DNA of 64,000 nt. Origin: Nageia nagi. Taxonomy: Eukaryota > Pinophyta. The stretch lies in the NCBI GenBank assembly GCA_050084985.1, contig JBITNC010000001.1, positions 147,994,001 to 148,058,000 on the forward strand, given 5' to 3'. This document shows positions 1 to 12,047 of the stretch, one piece after another (position 1 is the stretch's first letter; every line of letters begins with the position of its first letter). The translations under genes were made by a program, and so were the position numbers. The notes below the pieces were generated by a model, which was given only the letters and a program-made list of their open reading frames with translations, ran no database searches and was not told where the DNA came from.

Positions 1-1780
1 TTGAAAAGTGGAAAATTATATTTTTGAATGTAGGGGGCTCTCTTTTCTAATAACTTATTAAAATAATTGGGAGAACTTATTTTTTAAAAAGGGTTTAATT
101 AATTTTTTTTTGGAGGAGTTTAATTAATTTTTTAAAGGGATTTTAAGGAATTTTCTTTTTACCTTTTAAAAAAAGAGGGAAAAATTCCTTATGAATAATT
201 TTTTTCAAATGGAAGTTATTTTTTTTTTGGTCAAATGTAAATTTATATTAACGATGGTTTTTTATATAGGGCCCAAAAACCTATATTATAAAAATTATTA
301 TGATATATCATTGAAAAAATGACTATCTACATTATCCTAAATTTCACTTCCATCCTAGGAAGGAGGATCCATCCATCTATGAAAACCAAAAAGAGAGTAA
401 AGATTAGTAACATAAGCAAAAGTGTCCATCTCCATGCCCTATATTTTGTTGGTCGTAGCATTCTTCATTTTGAACATGAAGTACCACCTAGCCTTGATGA
501 TGTTCTCCTACTAATTAGGCATTCTATCCAACAAAATACCCTCCAAAAGCCTCTTGATGGTTATTTTCATAAGGGGAGTTAATTTTTTAAGGGAGAATGA
601 TTTTAGGAATATTATTAAGGAGGAATTAACTTTATTTTTTTAAATAATCCTTATTTTTTAGGAGAATGTTTTTTTTGCTAAGTTCAGGTTTTTAAGTAAA
701 AAGGGGTGGACTTCTTATTTTTTATTGTTGTTACTTAAAAATAATGAACTCATACTTTTTATAAAAAGGTCCTCTTAGGGTTGTGATAAAACCTATTGGA
801 ACACTGTTAGGTTTCAAATTAGATGATGTAGTATTTTTTTCATCCACTTTGTGTAGGCACTTTTACTTTTATTTCTTACAAACAAATCAAAAATATTAAA
901 AGTGTACCCCCTAAAATGAACACATTTGCATGTTTATTCTGCAACATGACTTGTTTGGGGAGCCATGAGAGTAGATAAGGTATTTTGGAGCCTTTATTCC
1001 ATCAATACAAATGTTGTAAATTTTATAATTCTTAACTTACCCTAAGTCCTCTATTAATTTGGACATAACTCTATATAGTTGGATAGATATGTGTGTAGTG
1101 ATACCACATAGTCACACATCCATTCAGGGATTATCCTGATAACCTAGGAGGATAACTTGAAACCTAATCAAGATAATAATTTGGTTGATCCAATATACAT
1201 CACAACCTTAGTAAATAACTAGTACTTTTCCTTGTGAAATTATACTAATGACCAAGGTGAATGGTTGATGATTGGTAGGACTTGGGCTTCATGTAGGCAT
1301 CCAGGTGAAGGCCTAATTTTAAATAAGAAAATAACCTTAACTCTACCCTCATATGAATGTTACTTGGTTATGAAAAAATATTTGATGTATGGATTATATC
1401 ATTTTATTTAATTGTAAATATTTTTGGTTAAAAAATTTAAGCATGACTTGTTGATTACTCTTGGTTAAAAATTGATTTGAACAATTCAACAATATTGGTT
1501 GAATAATTTGATTAATAAATTACAATTATTTTGCATAGTGTAATATTGATTTCATGTTATCTTATGTATTAAACTCCTTAATGGAATAAAATTTACACTT
1601 TAGTGGTATTATTGCAATTCTAAAATAGATTGGTAAATAATATTATGTCCTTGATGGTAAAACTTTTGTGTCTTATGCATAATGCAAATTGGTAATATAT
1701 GTAGTTTTTTATGTAAGTGGATTAATGCATTTCATGGTTGGATGTTTATGCCTATATTTTTGATTTATGAAATCTTATGT
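1..1780. other. A+T-rich stretch without recognisable gene
   Basis: Long T and A runs, frequent stops in all frames and only short spurious open frames (for example 319-582 on the plus strand, with no recognisable motif). I see no transposon domain, RNA gene or convincing LTR here. It may include the lost 5' part of the copia element whose pol begins near 2.76 kb, but no sequence matching the LTR start at 5168 was found. Confidence 0.6.
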
Positions 1781-1789
1781 ATTGAAAAT

Positions 1790-2330
1790 TTATCTATGTT
1801 TTGGATTCATACCACCTTACTTTCATGTTTTGAAACTTTATCAATTTTTTTGATTGATACCATTTTACTTTCTTTTTAAAAATTTATCCAATTATTGGAA
1901 TTGATGCTAATCTACTTTCATGTTTGAGAATTTTATCATTATTTATATCCCTCTTTCTTGATAGAGAGTTGTAGTGGATGGAGTGATTAAAAAGGTTCAC
2001 CCTTATGCATGACTACAAATTATTAGAGTTAAAAAGGTTCACCCTTCTCCATGACTACAAACTATTGGAGTGGTTAAAAAGGTTCACCCTTCTCCATGAA
2101 TTCATATTGGAGTGGTTAAAAAGGTTTTCTTTTCTCCAAAATTACAAATTGTTGGAGTGGTTAAAAAGGTTCACCCTTATCCAAATCACAATTTATGCCA
2201 CTTTACTTCCATTATTAGGAAGTTTATCCATTATGGATTGATGCCACTTTTGGGAAGAATATCCATATTTATGAAAATTGAATCTATGTTGATGGATTAT
2301 GGATTAGTGCCACTATATTTCTTTCATCAT
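1790..2330. repeat. Two interleaved minisatellites (about 43-45 bp and about 45-55 bp units)
   Basis: Units built around GGTTAAAAAGGTTCACCC recur about five times between 1982 and 2190 at 39-46 bp spacing. They are embedded in a more diverged repeat built around TTGATGCCACTTTACTTTC, seen near 1801, 1850, 1900, 2190, 2228 and 2300. One frame through the first array (2005-2241) stays open and encodes a 14-15-residue repeat of the type DYKLLEWLKRFTLLH, but the start and flanks look non-genic. Confidence 0.75.
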
Positions 2331-2789
2331 ATGCATCTTTACTTGTGGCATAATTAAGTTAGCATTTAGTAGCTTATTCTTTATCTAAGAATAGCATTAT
2401 TGAAGGAGACCTTAAAACCTCCAAATCAATATGTTTGTTGATAGATAAGAACTTATGCATCAACTTGGAATATTATGGATTGTGGCTTATACATATTGAA
2501 TTGTGGCCTTATTATGATCAATATGGTATTATAATTATTTTTAAAGTGCTTTTATTTGTTCTCCCCTTATTAAATAATTGGATTGTTGAGATAGATATGT
2601 TTAGATGGTGCATTAGTTATTTTGTACAATTCAATGCTTGAATTCCATAAGAATGAAAGTGTATTAATCAATAAGAATGTGATAAAATTTATTTTTACAT
2701 GTTCCTAAATTTATAGTGGTATTTATCTAATTGAATTTGATCCTTTTCTTTAGAGTGTTCTTAGCCATATTTATTTTTTTCTAAAGATA

Positions 2790-3640
2790 TCCTTAACCAA
2801 AAAAGTATTCAAGTCATGAAATCTCAAGAACTTGTGAAGGTTTGTCTTTAGTATCACTCACAATTGGTATTTGTGTGAAGTGCATATTAGGAAATAAGAA
2901 TAGAATTTTTTTTAGAATAATAATTAAATAAGGGTAACACAACCTCTTCATCTTATGCATTAAGAATTGATGGGTCTATTTAAGACTAAGTCTCTTGGGG
3001 GAGCATCTTATGTATTGATCTTCATTGATGAATTTAGTATGATGATATTTATTTATCTAATTGAGCATAAGAAAAAAACCTTTTATAGGTTAAAATATTT
3101 TAAAGCCTTATTTAAAAATTAGACTGACTTCAAAATTAAGATGCTAATATCTGATAATGGAGTTGAATATAATAACAATTAGGTCAATGAATATTATGCT
3201 AAATATGGTATCAAAAGGTAATTCATGATCCCATACACCCATTAACAAAATAGTGTTGGGAAATATCCCTAGTTTCATATGAGGTAAAGTTGTGAACACT
3301 ATAATATACACCTTGAATAGGTATCCTATGAAAGAAGTTGAAGGTAAAAATCCCGTATGAGGTATGGATAGGAAATAAACCCAACATATCTCACCTTATA
3401 ATTTTTGGTTGTAATGCCTAGGCTTTCATTATTTTTGAGAAGGAAAGAAGTTTGATAAGAGATCCAAAAAGTGAATACAGGATAAAGGCTCTATTCTTCT
3501 TCCTCCAAAGTATCTTGAGGTATGTAAAGTTCAATGAACTTCCTAAGGAATTTACTTCTTATGAGGACTTGGATAATCTTGATGCCTCTTTTGTTGCACC
3601 TAATTGGATGTATATCAGTATAGATAAGTCATATTAGGAT
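2790..3640 (+). pseudogene. copia integrase remnant
   Basis: The translation shows the end of the HHCC zinc finger (CVKC near 2880-2890), then the integrase core with LGGASYVLIFIDEFSRM, and further on the SDNG block that carries the second catalytic Asp (about 3150). The post-core segment with TLNRYPMKEVEGK and a FGCDAY-like stretch continues to about 3640 in shifting frames. Several in-frame stops and at least two frameshifts break it. Copia integrase inserts the cDNA copy into the host chromosome. This copy is dead, but its family identity is clear from the order and spacing of the blocks. Confidence 0.8.
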
Positions 3641-3719
3641 CAAAATCCTCTAACACAATGAATAACAATAAGTATGACCTTAAACAAATGCTTCTTTACC
3701 AAAATTGATAGCAATAATG

Positions 3720-4490
3720 AGCCCTTATTATTCAAAGAAGATTCAAAGTATGAATATTAGATGGAAGCCATGAAAGTGGAGTATAAGGATATAATGAAAA
3801 GTCAAACTTGGTACTTGGTTCCCTATCCCAATGGAAAAAATGTGATTGAGAATAAATGAATTTACAAGGGAAAATACAATTTAGTTGAAGAAATTGATAC
3901 CCATAGTCAATTTCTCTTAAAAATATATAATTTATTATGATAAAATATTTTCTGTAATGGCAAAGATACCCATAATCAAGTTAACCCTTTCTCTTTTAGT
4001 AGCTCAAGGATGGAAATTTTTTCAACTTGACATCAAGAATGCTTTTCTCAATAGTGACTTAGATATGGGGATTTACATGAATCAACCATAAGGGTTTTTT
4101 GTGGAAGGTAAAGAATCCCATGTGTAAGCTAAATAATTCCTTGTATAGACTTAAGAAACCACCTAGAGCTTGGTACAAAAATATTTCAGGATACTTTGTA
4201 GACATTGGGTTCTCTAAGTGCTTATCTAATTTAGATCCATATGTGTTCAATCAAGGATAAGATTTGGTATTGATTATTATATATATGGATGATATTTTAA
4301 TTATATAAAATAATGATGGAATCATTGAAGAGTGTATAACCGAGATTAAACAAACATTTGAAATGATTTATCTTGATCTCTTGCACTACTACCTTAAAAT
4401 ACAAGTGTACAAGGATTGTACTTACCTTATTCAATACAAGTATATATCGAATATTTTGTAAAAGTATGAATGGAGAAATGAAAACTTGCT
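3720..4490 (+). pseudogene. copia reverse transcriptase remnant
   Basis: Recognisable copia RT blocks in order: a TWYLVPYPNGKNVI entry block near 3805, the catalytic LDIKNAFLNSDL block near 4030, the LYRLKKPPRAWY block near 4142, and the YMDDILI catalytic box near 4284. The YMDD aspartates survive, but stops and frame changes fall between blocks (for example right after the LDIKNAFL block and after the DDILI box). Known function of the family: reverse transcription of the element RNA inside virus-like particles. This copy is non-functional. Confidence 0.85.
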
Positions 4491-4559
4491 ATGATCCTAG
4501 TCTCTCATGGAAACACTCTTTCTATTAGCTCCAAATCTCAATTGGTAGATGCTACATAT

Positions 4560-5120
4560 TGCTAGCAACTAATTAAAAGCCTTTTTTATTTAACTATCTC
4601 CAAGCTAGGTATTACCTTTATCATAACTTTTATGGCATGGTTTATGCAAAAAATGTATGTTAAGCACCTCAATAATGTTAAATAAATATTAAGGTATGTC
4701 ATGGGAATAAAGGATTTTACTCTCAAGTATTTAAATTCTCCCTCATTTATTCTCTTAGGGTACTCATATTCTGACTATGGGAGAGATAGAGATTCTAGGA
4801 AATCAACCTCTACTTATGTGTTTAATAGCAATTTAGGTGCTATCTCTTGGGCTTCTATGAATAAGCCTACTACTACTCTTTCTATCATAGATGAAGAGTA
4901 TCAAGCCATATTAGTTGCAACCTAATAAGTCATTTGGTTGAGGCATATTCTAAAAGAAATTGGGTATAAGCAAGCTCACCCATGTCATATTTATTTAGAT
5001 AATCAATCAGTTATTTAGATAATCAATTAGTACTACTTTGAAAAAAAATCTTATTTTCCATAAAATAATAGAACATGTTGCAATCCAAGCATATTTTATT
5101 AGGGAGAAGGTTTTGGATGA
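4560..5120 (+). pseudogene. copia RNase H remnant
   Basis: The frame at 4701-4925 shows typical copia RNase H: SYSDYGRDRDSRKSTSTYVF, the AISWAS block and EEYQAI. After a stop it continues with VIWLRHILKEIG and IYLDNQS. The first Asp of the catalytic set sits in the SDYG stretch. The usual copia wording just before this (LKYL and its surroundings) is present at about 4690. Stops at 4926 and beyond terminate the frame. It lies directly upstream of the polypurine tract, as expected. Confidence 0.85.
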
Positions 5121-5151
5121 TATCTTTTAATTGTAATATTATCCATCAATC

Positions 5152-5166
5152 CTCAAGGGGGAGTGA
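5152..5166 (+). other. Polypurine tract of copia element E
   Basis: Sequence CTCAAGGGGGAGTGAT lies immediately before the LTR start TGTTGAATTAC. Copia elements normally prime plus-strand DNA from such a GGGGGAG tract. Confidence 0.7.
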
Positions 5167-5167
5167 T

Positions 5168-5700
5168 TGTTGAATTACTATAAAATTCATGTCTATGTAA
5201 TCCCTAGGAGTATTTTATGGTTGTATAGTGTTGATCATTTTGTATGCCTTCATGGTTAGTTCACTCAGTGTGAGAAACTAGTACAATTTTGAGCATATGA
5301 TGGCTCCTATTAGCACTATTATAGTTATCCATATGTGAGGAACCAATATGTGCTTTTTATCACTATTTAGTTATCCATATGTGAGGAACTCATATGTGCT
5401 TATGCTATGTTTTTATGTTGATCAACACATATTTTTATACAACTGGTGACTATGAGTATTGTCTTGACATATTTGTGATGACTTATAGTGCATCATTGAT
5501 CAGTTTGTGAATGGTATTAATTGATTCATATATCTTATGTTGATATGGATGTTTATATAATGCATATAAATAATCTTGTTTATGAACTACCTATAGGTTG
5601 TATGTTTTTTCTTAAGAGTGCATGTTACTTTGAGTGAGAAAATTCATGAAGGCTCATTATCAACTTCATGTTGAATGACTAATTTATACAGTAAAACTAG
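5168..5700 (+). mobile_element. 3' LTR of copia element E (end not defined)
   Basis: Begins with TGTTG directly after the polypurine tract. The body contains a duplicated segment (TAGTTATCCATATGTGAGGAAC at about 5325 and 5367). I cannot fix the 3' terminus because no second LTR copy is in the window; the end given is approximate. Confidence 0.5.
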
Positions 5701-5887
5701 TTGTGATTAATGATTGTATTATAAACCATTCGTCAAATGGTAAAGTAGTAAGCCTTAATATAATACCTTGCTTATTTCTTAAAGATGTAAATATTCTCAT
5801 ATCTGATTGTATCTCTATGAAGGAGAACTTTCTCTTTATATTTATTCTCTCCTCTTCACTCTACCCTAATATTGTATTAAAGGGGAG

Positions 5888-6660
5888 CGTTGGAATGTAT
5901 AATGCATTATTGTAAGGTATCTTAATGTAATTCACTTAATACTTAAGGGTATCTCTAAATACCTTAAGTATTTAGTGAATATGATAATGTAAATTCACTA
6001 ATACTTAAAAGTACCCCTAGATACCTTTTAAGTATTTGTGAATATGAATGATAATGTAACTTTTCCTACACTCTATCTCATGAGCATTCCCCTTGGGTAA
6101 AAGGGTGATGCATGTCATGATAGTGTACAATGGTTAATAGGATGATCCAAGGGAGGATTTTGGTTTATAAATGGAAGGCCATCTCCTTAAGATTACACAT
6201 AAGATTTATAGTAAAGTTATGTTCTTATTTTGGTTGTAGAAGAAGTGAGAAAGAGTCATAAGAGAGTACTCTCTGAGAATAACATTTTATATTAGTGGAT
6301 GTAATCCCATGGTTGATGGAACCACTTTATATTGGTGTCAACTTTGTGAGATTGGCTATTATGTTTATGCATTGATGATGATATTTTAGATAGCCTTATT
6401 GTGATCTTGGGTAATTAGAGATTTAGTCATTTTGGCTTATTTACTTCACATTCCACATATACATCTCCTCTCTCTATAGGAAATAATACTCTTGACCCAA
6501 GCTATCTCATTGGTTCTCCCTTGATCCTTGTATCATAAAAGAAGAAAAATAAAGCACATAATAATATATCATTAATGATATCATAACACAATATGCATAT
6601 CATCATTTATTTCAAAATATATTAACTAGAAAAGTGTTTTTATTTTAGATCTCAACAATT
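5888..6660 (+). mobile_element. Second LTR-like block (copia type, 3' end or solo)
   Basis: AAAGGGGAGC just before GTTGGAATGTATAATG reads as a polypurine tract plus LTR start with the initial T mutated to C. A TATA-like TTTATAAAT at 6164-6172 sits where an LTR promoter should be. A CAACA at about 6653-6657 could be the LTR end. No flanking target duplication was found, so it is more likely a truncated 3' end than a clean solo LTR. Confidence 0.45.
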
Positions 6661-8900
6661 ATCCCTCGTGAAATGTATGATGATATGGAACCATATACTC
6701 ATACATTATAAAAGAGAAAGTATATAATTAAATATAACAATAATGAAAAAATACTCCCCTAAAAGATGTTCATATTGATAATAATGGATATACTATTTTA
6801 AAATGTATTCTCTTTCCTCCTTCGTTCCTATATTTTTGCAATGAAAAACCCACTAAATGGAATAAGTAAAGGCAAATAATAAAATATGTCTAGCTACTTT
6901 GTTATTCACATTTTTGACCAATTTCTTCATGTTAAAGCCACTATCTAGAAAGAGACATAGTAAAAATTAAATAAAAAATAAATAACTAAACTAAATATGA
7001 TCATCGATCCTTGTTAGATATATTTATAAATAATATGAGTATCTAAGCATTGAAAAATATCACAATGGTGGTACTTAATTCCCCAAGCATCGATGAAAAA
7101 TATCATATAGTAGTACTTAATGTCTTAATTACCAATATAATATTAAATATGGTTAATGACCCAATCATAAAAGGGATATTAAAATAAAATACCTCTTATG
7201 GAGTATGCTAAAACTATGTGTGCTTAATGATGTAAACATAAAATTGAATCTACAATGATATACCTCTTATAGAGTATGATAGAACCATGTGTATTTAATA
7301 TCTAAAATATAAAATAGAATCTAGAATGATGCACCTCCTATAAAGTACACTAGATCTATGATCTTCATAATGTGATTTCCATTAAGGGTACTTATTTTTT
7401 TCAAAGTACCAAAATAAGTTAAGAAGTGATCATCATAATGGGATTTCCATTTGTGGATAACTTTCTCCTTAGTTATCATTGATACATATATCATAGAAAT
7501 AAACATAATAGAGATATATAATATATAATACTAAACATATGAAATGAAAACATGATATAGATAATACCAATAAGCATTGAGAATCATAAAATGATATAAC
7601 AATAGACATAGTAATCAAAAGAGATAAGAGGTTGGGTAAGATGATAATTGTAAGTTCCTAAGGTTATATCCATTTTCCTTAGGATAATAACCTTATGTAC
7701 CAAGTGTTGAACCTTATATCTTTATAAATGAACCTTTCTAATTAAGAAAATATGAGACCTATGATCATTTTATATGTGAATTTTTGATATTATTTTATTT
7801 TTGACCTTATATATCAAGAAAAAACACTTTGGAATTAAATCCTTTGATCCTATATTTTTTGTAATTATCTTATCATAATATAAGATATTAAGAGCCAATA
7901 TTTTGCTAATATAAAAATTACCCTCTAACAAAAAATAAGAATAGGAACCTTACCTTAGTTCTTATAATGATCATATCTAATTTCATATTGGTAATTTATT
8001 TCTCTAATCTAAATGAACTTAAAACTAATCATGATTCTAAAATATGAATCATTTTTGATAATTTTAAGCATTACCTAAGAGGTTGCAAGTATGAACACTT
8101 GATGAAGATCAAACACTAATGCTAGGAAAATATGTAGTGCTCATTATTTAGAGAGAATGAGTTTAGGCTCAATATTTCATGCAATATTTTAATTCAATTT
8201 TTGATATAAAAAGAATATGAAACTTAATTTTTGGAGTGTGTTCAATAGGTTATATGAAGTTTATCTTAATTTTATTATCATATGTAAAATTATAAATAGG
8301 AATGAATGTTATTTATTTTTCATATTTGTATTTCAAAATTTCCAAGAGCTCTAAGGGGTAAAATTAAGTTCATTTGTATAAATTTTTGTATTCTTGCACT
8401 TTTAAAGTGTTTATGTATTTAGGTTCGTAATTTGCTTAGAATGGTATTGAAATTGATAGATAATGTTAGTCATAGGGTACACTTACTATACCAAAATTAG
8501 GATTTGATGCATATAGTAAGTGTTAAATCTTTTCTTTAAATATTTTATTTGTATGTAGTAGTGTGTTTTTAATTTTAAATGTAGATATTTCTAAATTTAT
8601 GGATATTTAACATTCAAGGTTTTAGTAAAACTTATGTCTTTTTCATTTTTGAGTTTTTCATCATTAAAGTTTTTGAAATACCTTGATAGTTTTATCTTTA
8701 GGATTCCATGGTGATATTTTCCACTAAGAAATAATACTTTTAGAAAATATCCCTAAGAATGAGTGCTTGGATGTTGTACAAGCATTAGCACTTGAGAAAC
8801 AATATAAGAAAGTTATATATTTTGATAAAAATGAATAATAAAAATAATATTATCTATGTAAATTAATTTTCATACATAAGGATATTTATAGGAAGAGCCT
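6660..8900. other. A+T-rich stretch, short tandem repeats, no gene seen
   Basis: No protein domain was recognised on either strand. A ~72-bp tandem repeat (TACCTCTTATGGAGTATG type) runs from about 7184 to 7350 in roughly 2.5 copies. A smaller duplication built around ATCACAATGGTGGTACTTAA lies at 7040-7115. Confidence 0.6.
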
Positions 8901-8919
8901 ATGCTCCATCCAAATTCAA

Positions 8920-9480
8920 ACATATATCATGGGTGTATATCAAGATAACATTGGGAGCATATCAATTCCACTACCACCACCTTTTCCCAATACTATAGCT
9001 TTGCTTGAATATATGATGGGCATATAAAAAATATTAATTATGGGTGTATATAAAACTCTACCATCCAATTGATGATGAACTCTGCCACTTTGTCAAGATA
9101 TATCATGGGCATATATAGAAGCTATATCATGGTCGTATAGTTAGAAGTATCAAAAAATTTTGAATTTTTATCCTAGATATATGATGGGCATATATTGATT
9201 ATATCATGGGTATATAGCAAGGATGATGAAAAAAATTAAAATTTTTGGACAAGATATATCATGGATGTATATTGGTTATATCATGGGCATATAGTGAGAA
9301 ATAATTTATTTTGTAATTTTTGGACAAGATATATTAGGGGTGTATAACTGTTATATTGTGGGCATATAGCAAGAACTATGAAAAAATTGAACTTTTAGTA
9401 CAACATATATTATGGACATATAGCGATAATTATAAATAAATTTTAATTTATATTTCAAGATATATAATGGGAATATAATG
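8920..9480 (+). repeat. Complex tandem array, TATATCATGGGCATATA family
   Basis: The semi-palindromic motif TATATCATGGG(C/T)(A/G)TATA recurs more than a dozen times. In the second half it is organised in a ~77-bp higher-order unit (anchors near 9093, 9172, 9247, 9324 and 9401), each unit containing two motif copies and an A/T-rich spacer of the AAAAATTTTGAATTTTT kind. The left part contains a non-tandem segment, ATCAATTCCACTACCACCACC. The whole block is present in inverted orientation at 40200-40830. Confidence 0.85.
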
Positions 9481-9489
9481 GTGACTATA

Positions 9490-10146
9490 AATTAAAATAT
9501 AAATTTAGGGTTTGTATCCAACATTCCTATTTTCTCCCAAACATTTGAAACAAAAGAAGACTATCTCATCTAGAAATATTTGCAACCCATCCTAGATAGT
9601 GCTGCAAAGAGGAGCTCTCATACTCGTATGCTTGGATCCCTTGTATAGTTTTTTCTTCTTCATATGTGCTTATCATTTATTTATTTATTTTTTATTCATT
9701 AGCTAAAAAACCCTATGAAATTGCAAATTTTTCTATATGGTGTTGCTACGAGGAGATTTCTACCACTAAGGGCATGATAACCATAATGGTATGCATTCTT
9801 GATTTATTAGTTTGCTTTGCTTATGTTATTAAATTAATTTGTTTAGGGGTTTTTCTCTTTGATTCTCTACCTAGGGTTGTTTCATTAGGGTTTTTCTTAT
9901 GCTTTTCTTATAATAGAAATACACTTTTAAAGAGTCTTTGATTTATTTATAAACCCTATTGCAAATTTTTCTATTCAATAATGTATAGGGTTTATGGTAA
10001 TTATACTAATTTCCCATATTTCCCACTGTATAAATTATTTTATAATGTATTTTTTGATAATGTTAGATTGAAAACTAAGTTATTACTAAACTTTTGTTAT
10101 CCCTAAACTGTAGTGCATAATTGCTTTGTTATTCGTAATAACTATA
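9490..10146. other. Flanking DNA of element F, no gene seen
   Basis: A hydrophobic open frame at 9666-9941 looks like chance in T-rich DNA. A ~50-bp segment near 9918-9970 (TACACTTTTAAAGAGTC through TTTATAAACCCTATTGC) is found again near 12408-12455 and 13090-13130. Confidence 0.5.
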
Positions 10147-10151
10147 TAGAT

Positions 10152-10437
10152 TGTTAGATCCCTATACTACTCATGTAGCCCATATATTGTTATTGTTATT
10201 CCCTTACATTATTTTGTTATGTCGGCTAGTGTCCTTTCATTGTAGTGGCACCCCTTGGACTCCTATATATACTAAGGAGGTATTATCATTTGGATTGTCT
10301 ATTGTTGTGTAATTGATGTAATGTAAAGGAGGTTTCCCCCTCAAAGTGGCTTATTATTACTAATTTTATCTCTTATTTAAGGTGTTGAGCTCTTTCTCTT
10401 GTGATTTTATGCTATTTTGGGAACTTGGTTCATAACA
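10152..10437 (+). repeat. 5' LTR of element F
   Basis: Starts TGTTAGATCCC and ends CATAACA. A TATATATA box lies at 10264-10271 with GTAATGTAAAGGAGG downstream. Nearly identical to 12048-12334. It is preceded directly by TAGAT, the target duplication. Confidence 0.95.
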
Positions 10438-10439
10438 TT

Positions 10440-10451
10440 TGGTATCAGAGC
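10440..10451 (+). other. Primer-binding site (initiator tRNA-Met) of F
   Basis: TGGTATCAGAGC, two bases downstream of the 5' LTR, is the standard plant LTR-element site complementary to the 3' end of initiator tRNA-Met. Confidence 0.95.
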
Positions 10452-11051
10452 AGATGATTCTACAATTTCATTGCTCAAAACAAGTCATCATGGTATTTTT
10501 TCTACCAATTTGTTTTGTAAGGTTTTATATTCTGAAATTTATTGGTTTTTTTTTAAGACATACCAAAGAAGTTTTAGTTCAAATTTTAGCTCCTAATTCG
10601 CTATATTTTGCAAGTTACACTCAGGAGAAGTTAGGGTTTGTGACTAGTCTCAATAATAGTTCTAAAATAGGTGTTCTGGCTAAAAAGTGTATATATAAAG
10701 TTTTACAACTCTAAACTTTGTGAAAATTATTGGATTGGTTAGGATATGGACTAAAGTTTATTTGGTACAATTTTCAAGGTTTGGGAATAAACAGGTGACA
10801 TGTGGCACTTCGTACAAAGTTTTCTCTTTTAAAAAATCCAAAAATTAGCATAGTTTGGGAAAGTTGTAGTCAATTCCTCTTGAAATATCAGAATTTGATG
10901 AAACCAATGGCATTGAAAAGAAGACATTTGAGGCTACCATAGGTAGAAATTTTATACTCTAAAGGGCCAAAATTTTAGATTTACATCAGTTGGAAGGTCA
11001 AACAATAGAACAATCTCCAAATCACAATTTAAAAAGTAATACTCAATCAAA

Positions 11052-11989
11052 ATGCCATTGAAAAAAATTGCTACACCAACTAGACCTCTAGAGGGTTCAT
11101 CCATGACTATAGCAGAAAGTGAAGACATATCCTTTCGAATATCCCAATTGGAAGAAGTGGTTAAAGGGTGTGTAAAAAAGGGTGGTTTGGAGGAATTAAA
11201 AAGGGATTTGATGAAAGGGATGGTAAGATCAATTGATTTAATTAGTTTGAGGGAGGAGTTGGTGACTAATATGGATAAAAATATGGAAAATATTTTTCAA
11301 TTCATACAAAACCCAGAGGGAAAGATTCTTAAAGATGTTGATATGGCCTAGGGTTATCAGGGAAATAATGATATTGTTCAAGGAGATAAACCCTTCATTA
11401 ATAAGCCTAATTCAGGAGGATATGGTTCTACTAATAGAAGTAATCAAGCATGGTTCTCAAGGGGAATACAACTCCATAAGATCAACATGAGGAAGTTTTA
11501 TGGAAAGGACCCCATCACTTGGATATTTCAAATGAGCACTTTTTTGATCTACACCAAGTACCAACATCACAAAAAGTAACTATTGCATCCTTGTATCTAG
11601 AGCCTGAGTAGGTTGTATGGTACCAATGGCTTTGTGAACATAAAAAGGGTTCTATTATATCTTGGTCCATTTTTACAAAAGAAATGATAGCCTACCATGA
11701 GGATGTTAAGAATAATTCCTTCTTTACTAAATTGATAAATCTAAGGCAAAAAGGTTCAATGATGGAGCACATTCAACAATTTCAAAAGTTGAGTCTTAGA
11801 GTGAATGACATAACAAGTGATAGATTGTTGGATCTCTTTATGGGAACCTTAAAAGATAACATTCAACATGAGGTGTGTCTGTTTGAACCAACATCCTTAG
11901 AGATGGCTTTTAGGATGGCAAGGAAGGTTGAAAGTAAAAATATGGCAATGGCTAAAGATTCCACATGGGAAGATGAGAATTTTCTATAG
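11052..11989 (+). pseudogene. Broken gag of element F (Ty3/gypsy type)
   Basis: The frame opens at ATG 11052 (MPLKKIATPTRPLEG...) with a charged, probably coiled-coil N-terminus, then a gag capsid region: KFYGKDPITWIFQM, FFDLHQVP, an IASLYLEPE / VVWYQW block, LINLRQKGSMMEHIQQFQKL, and LFMGTLKDNIQHEV. This is the order of a plant chromovirus-like retrotrans_gag domain. Three lesions are visible: TAG at 11349-11351, loss of one T in the T-run at 11540-11545, and TAG at 11609-11611. After repair by eye the frame would end at about 11989. No CCHC knuckle was found. Known role of the family: the structural protein of the retrotransposon particle. Confidence 0.85.
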
Positions 11990-12033
11990 AAGAATCCAAA
12001 ACTACTCAAATGTTGAGAACAACATTTTTTTTT

Positions 12034-12045
12034 GAAGGAGAGGGG
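12034..12045 (+). other. Polypurine tract of F
   Basis: GAAGGAGAGGGG followed by CA and then the 3' LTR start TGTTAG at 12048. Confidence 0.9.
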
Positions 12046-12047
12046 CA

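Larger units (their letters stand above)
2760..5166 (+). mobile_element. Ty1/copia retrotransposon remnant E (pol)
   Basis: Decayed Ty1/copia pol, interrupted by stops and frameshifts but in canonical copia order: integrase, then RT, then RNase H, then a polypurine tract and a 3' LTR. Integrase lying before RT separates copia from Ty3/gypsy. No 5' LTR, primer-binding site or gag was recognised upstream, so the 5' portion is either deleted or too decayed. The element could not encode an active polyprotein. Its age cannot be estimated because only one LTR end is visible. Confidence 0.85.

Noticed and set aside
5703-5915. 70-residue frame between the two LTR-like blocks
   Set aside because: Runs into the LTR start at 5888 and has no recognisable copia or host motif.
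6164-6172. TATA box as a host gene promoter
   Set aside because: It sits inside an LTR-like block and no host coding sequence follows; it is best read as an LTR promoter.
8920-9480. CRISPR-like array
   Set aside because: Repeats are degenerate, spacers are themselves repeated, and the context is plant nuclear retrotransposon DNA.
9666-9941. 91-residue hydrophobic frame upstream of element F
   Set aside because: Composition follows the T-rich DNA; no motif, no homologous frame elsewhere in the window.
10439-10714. Open frame starting at the primer-binding site of F
   Set aside because: It overlaps the primer-binding site and leader of the element and has no gag features; the true gag begins at 11052.
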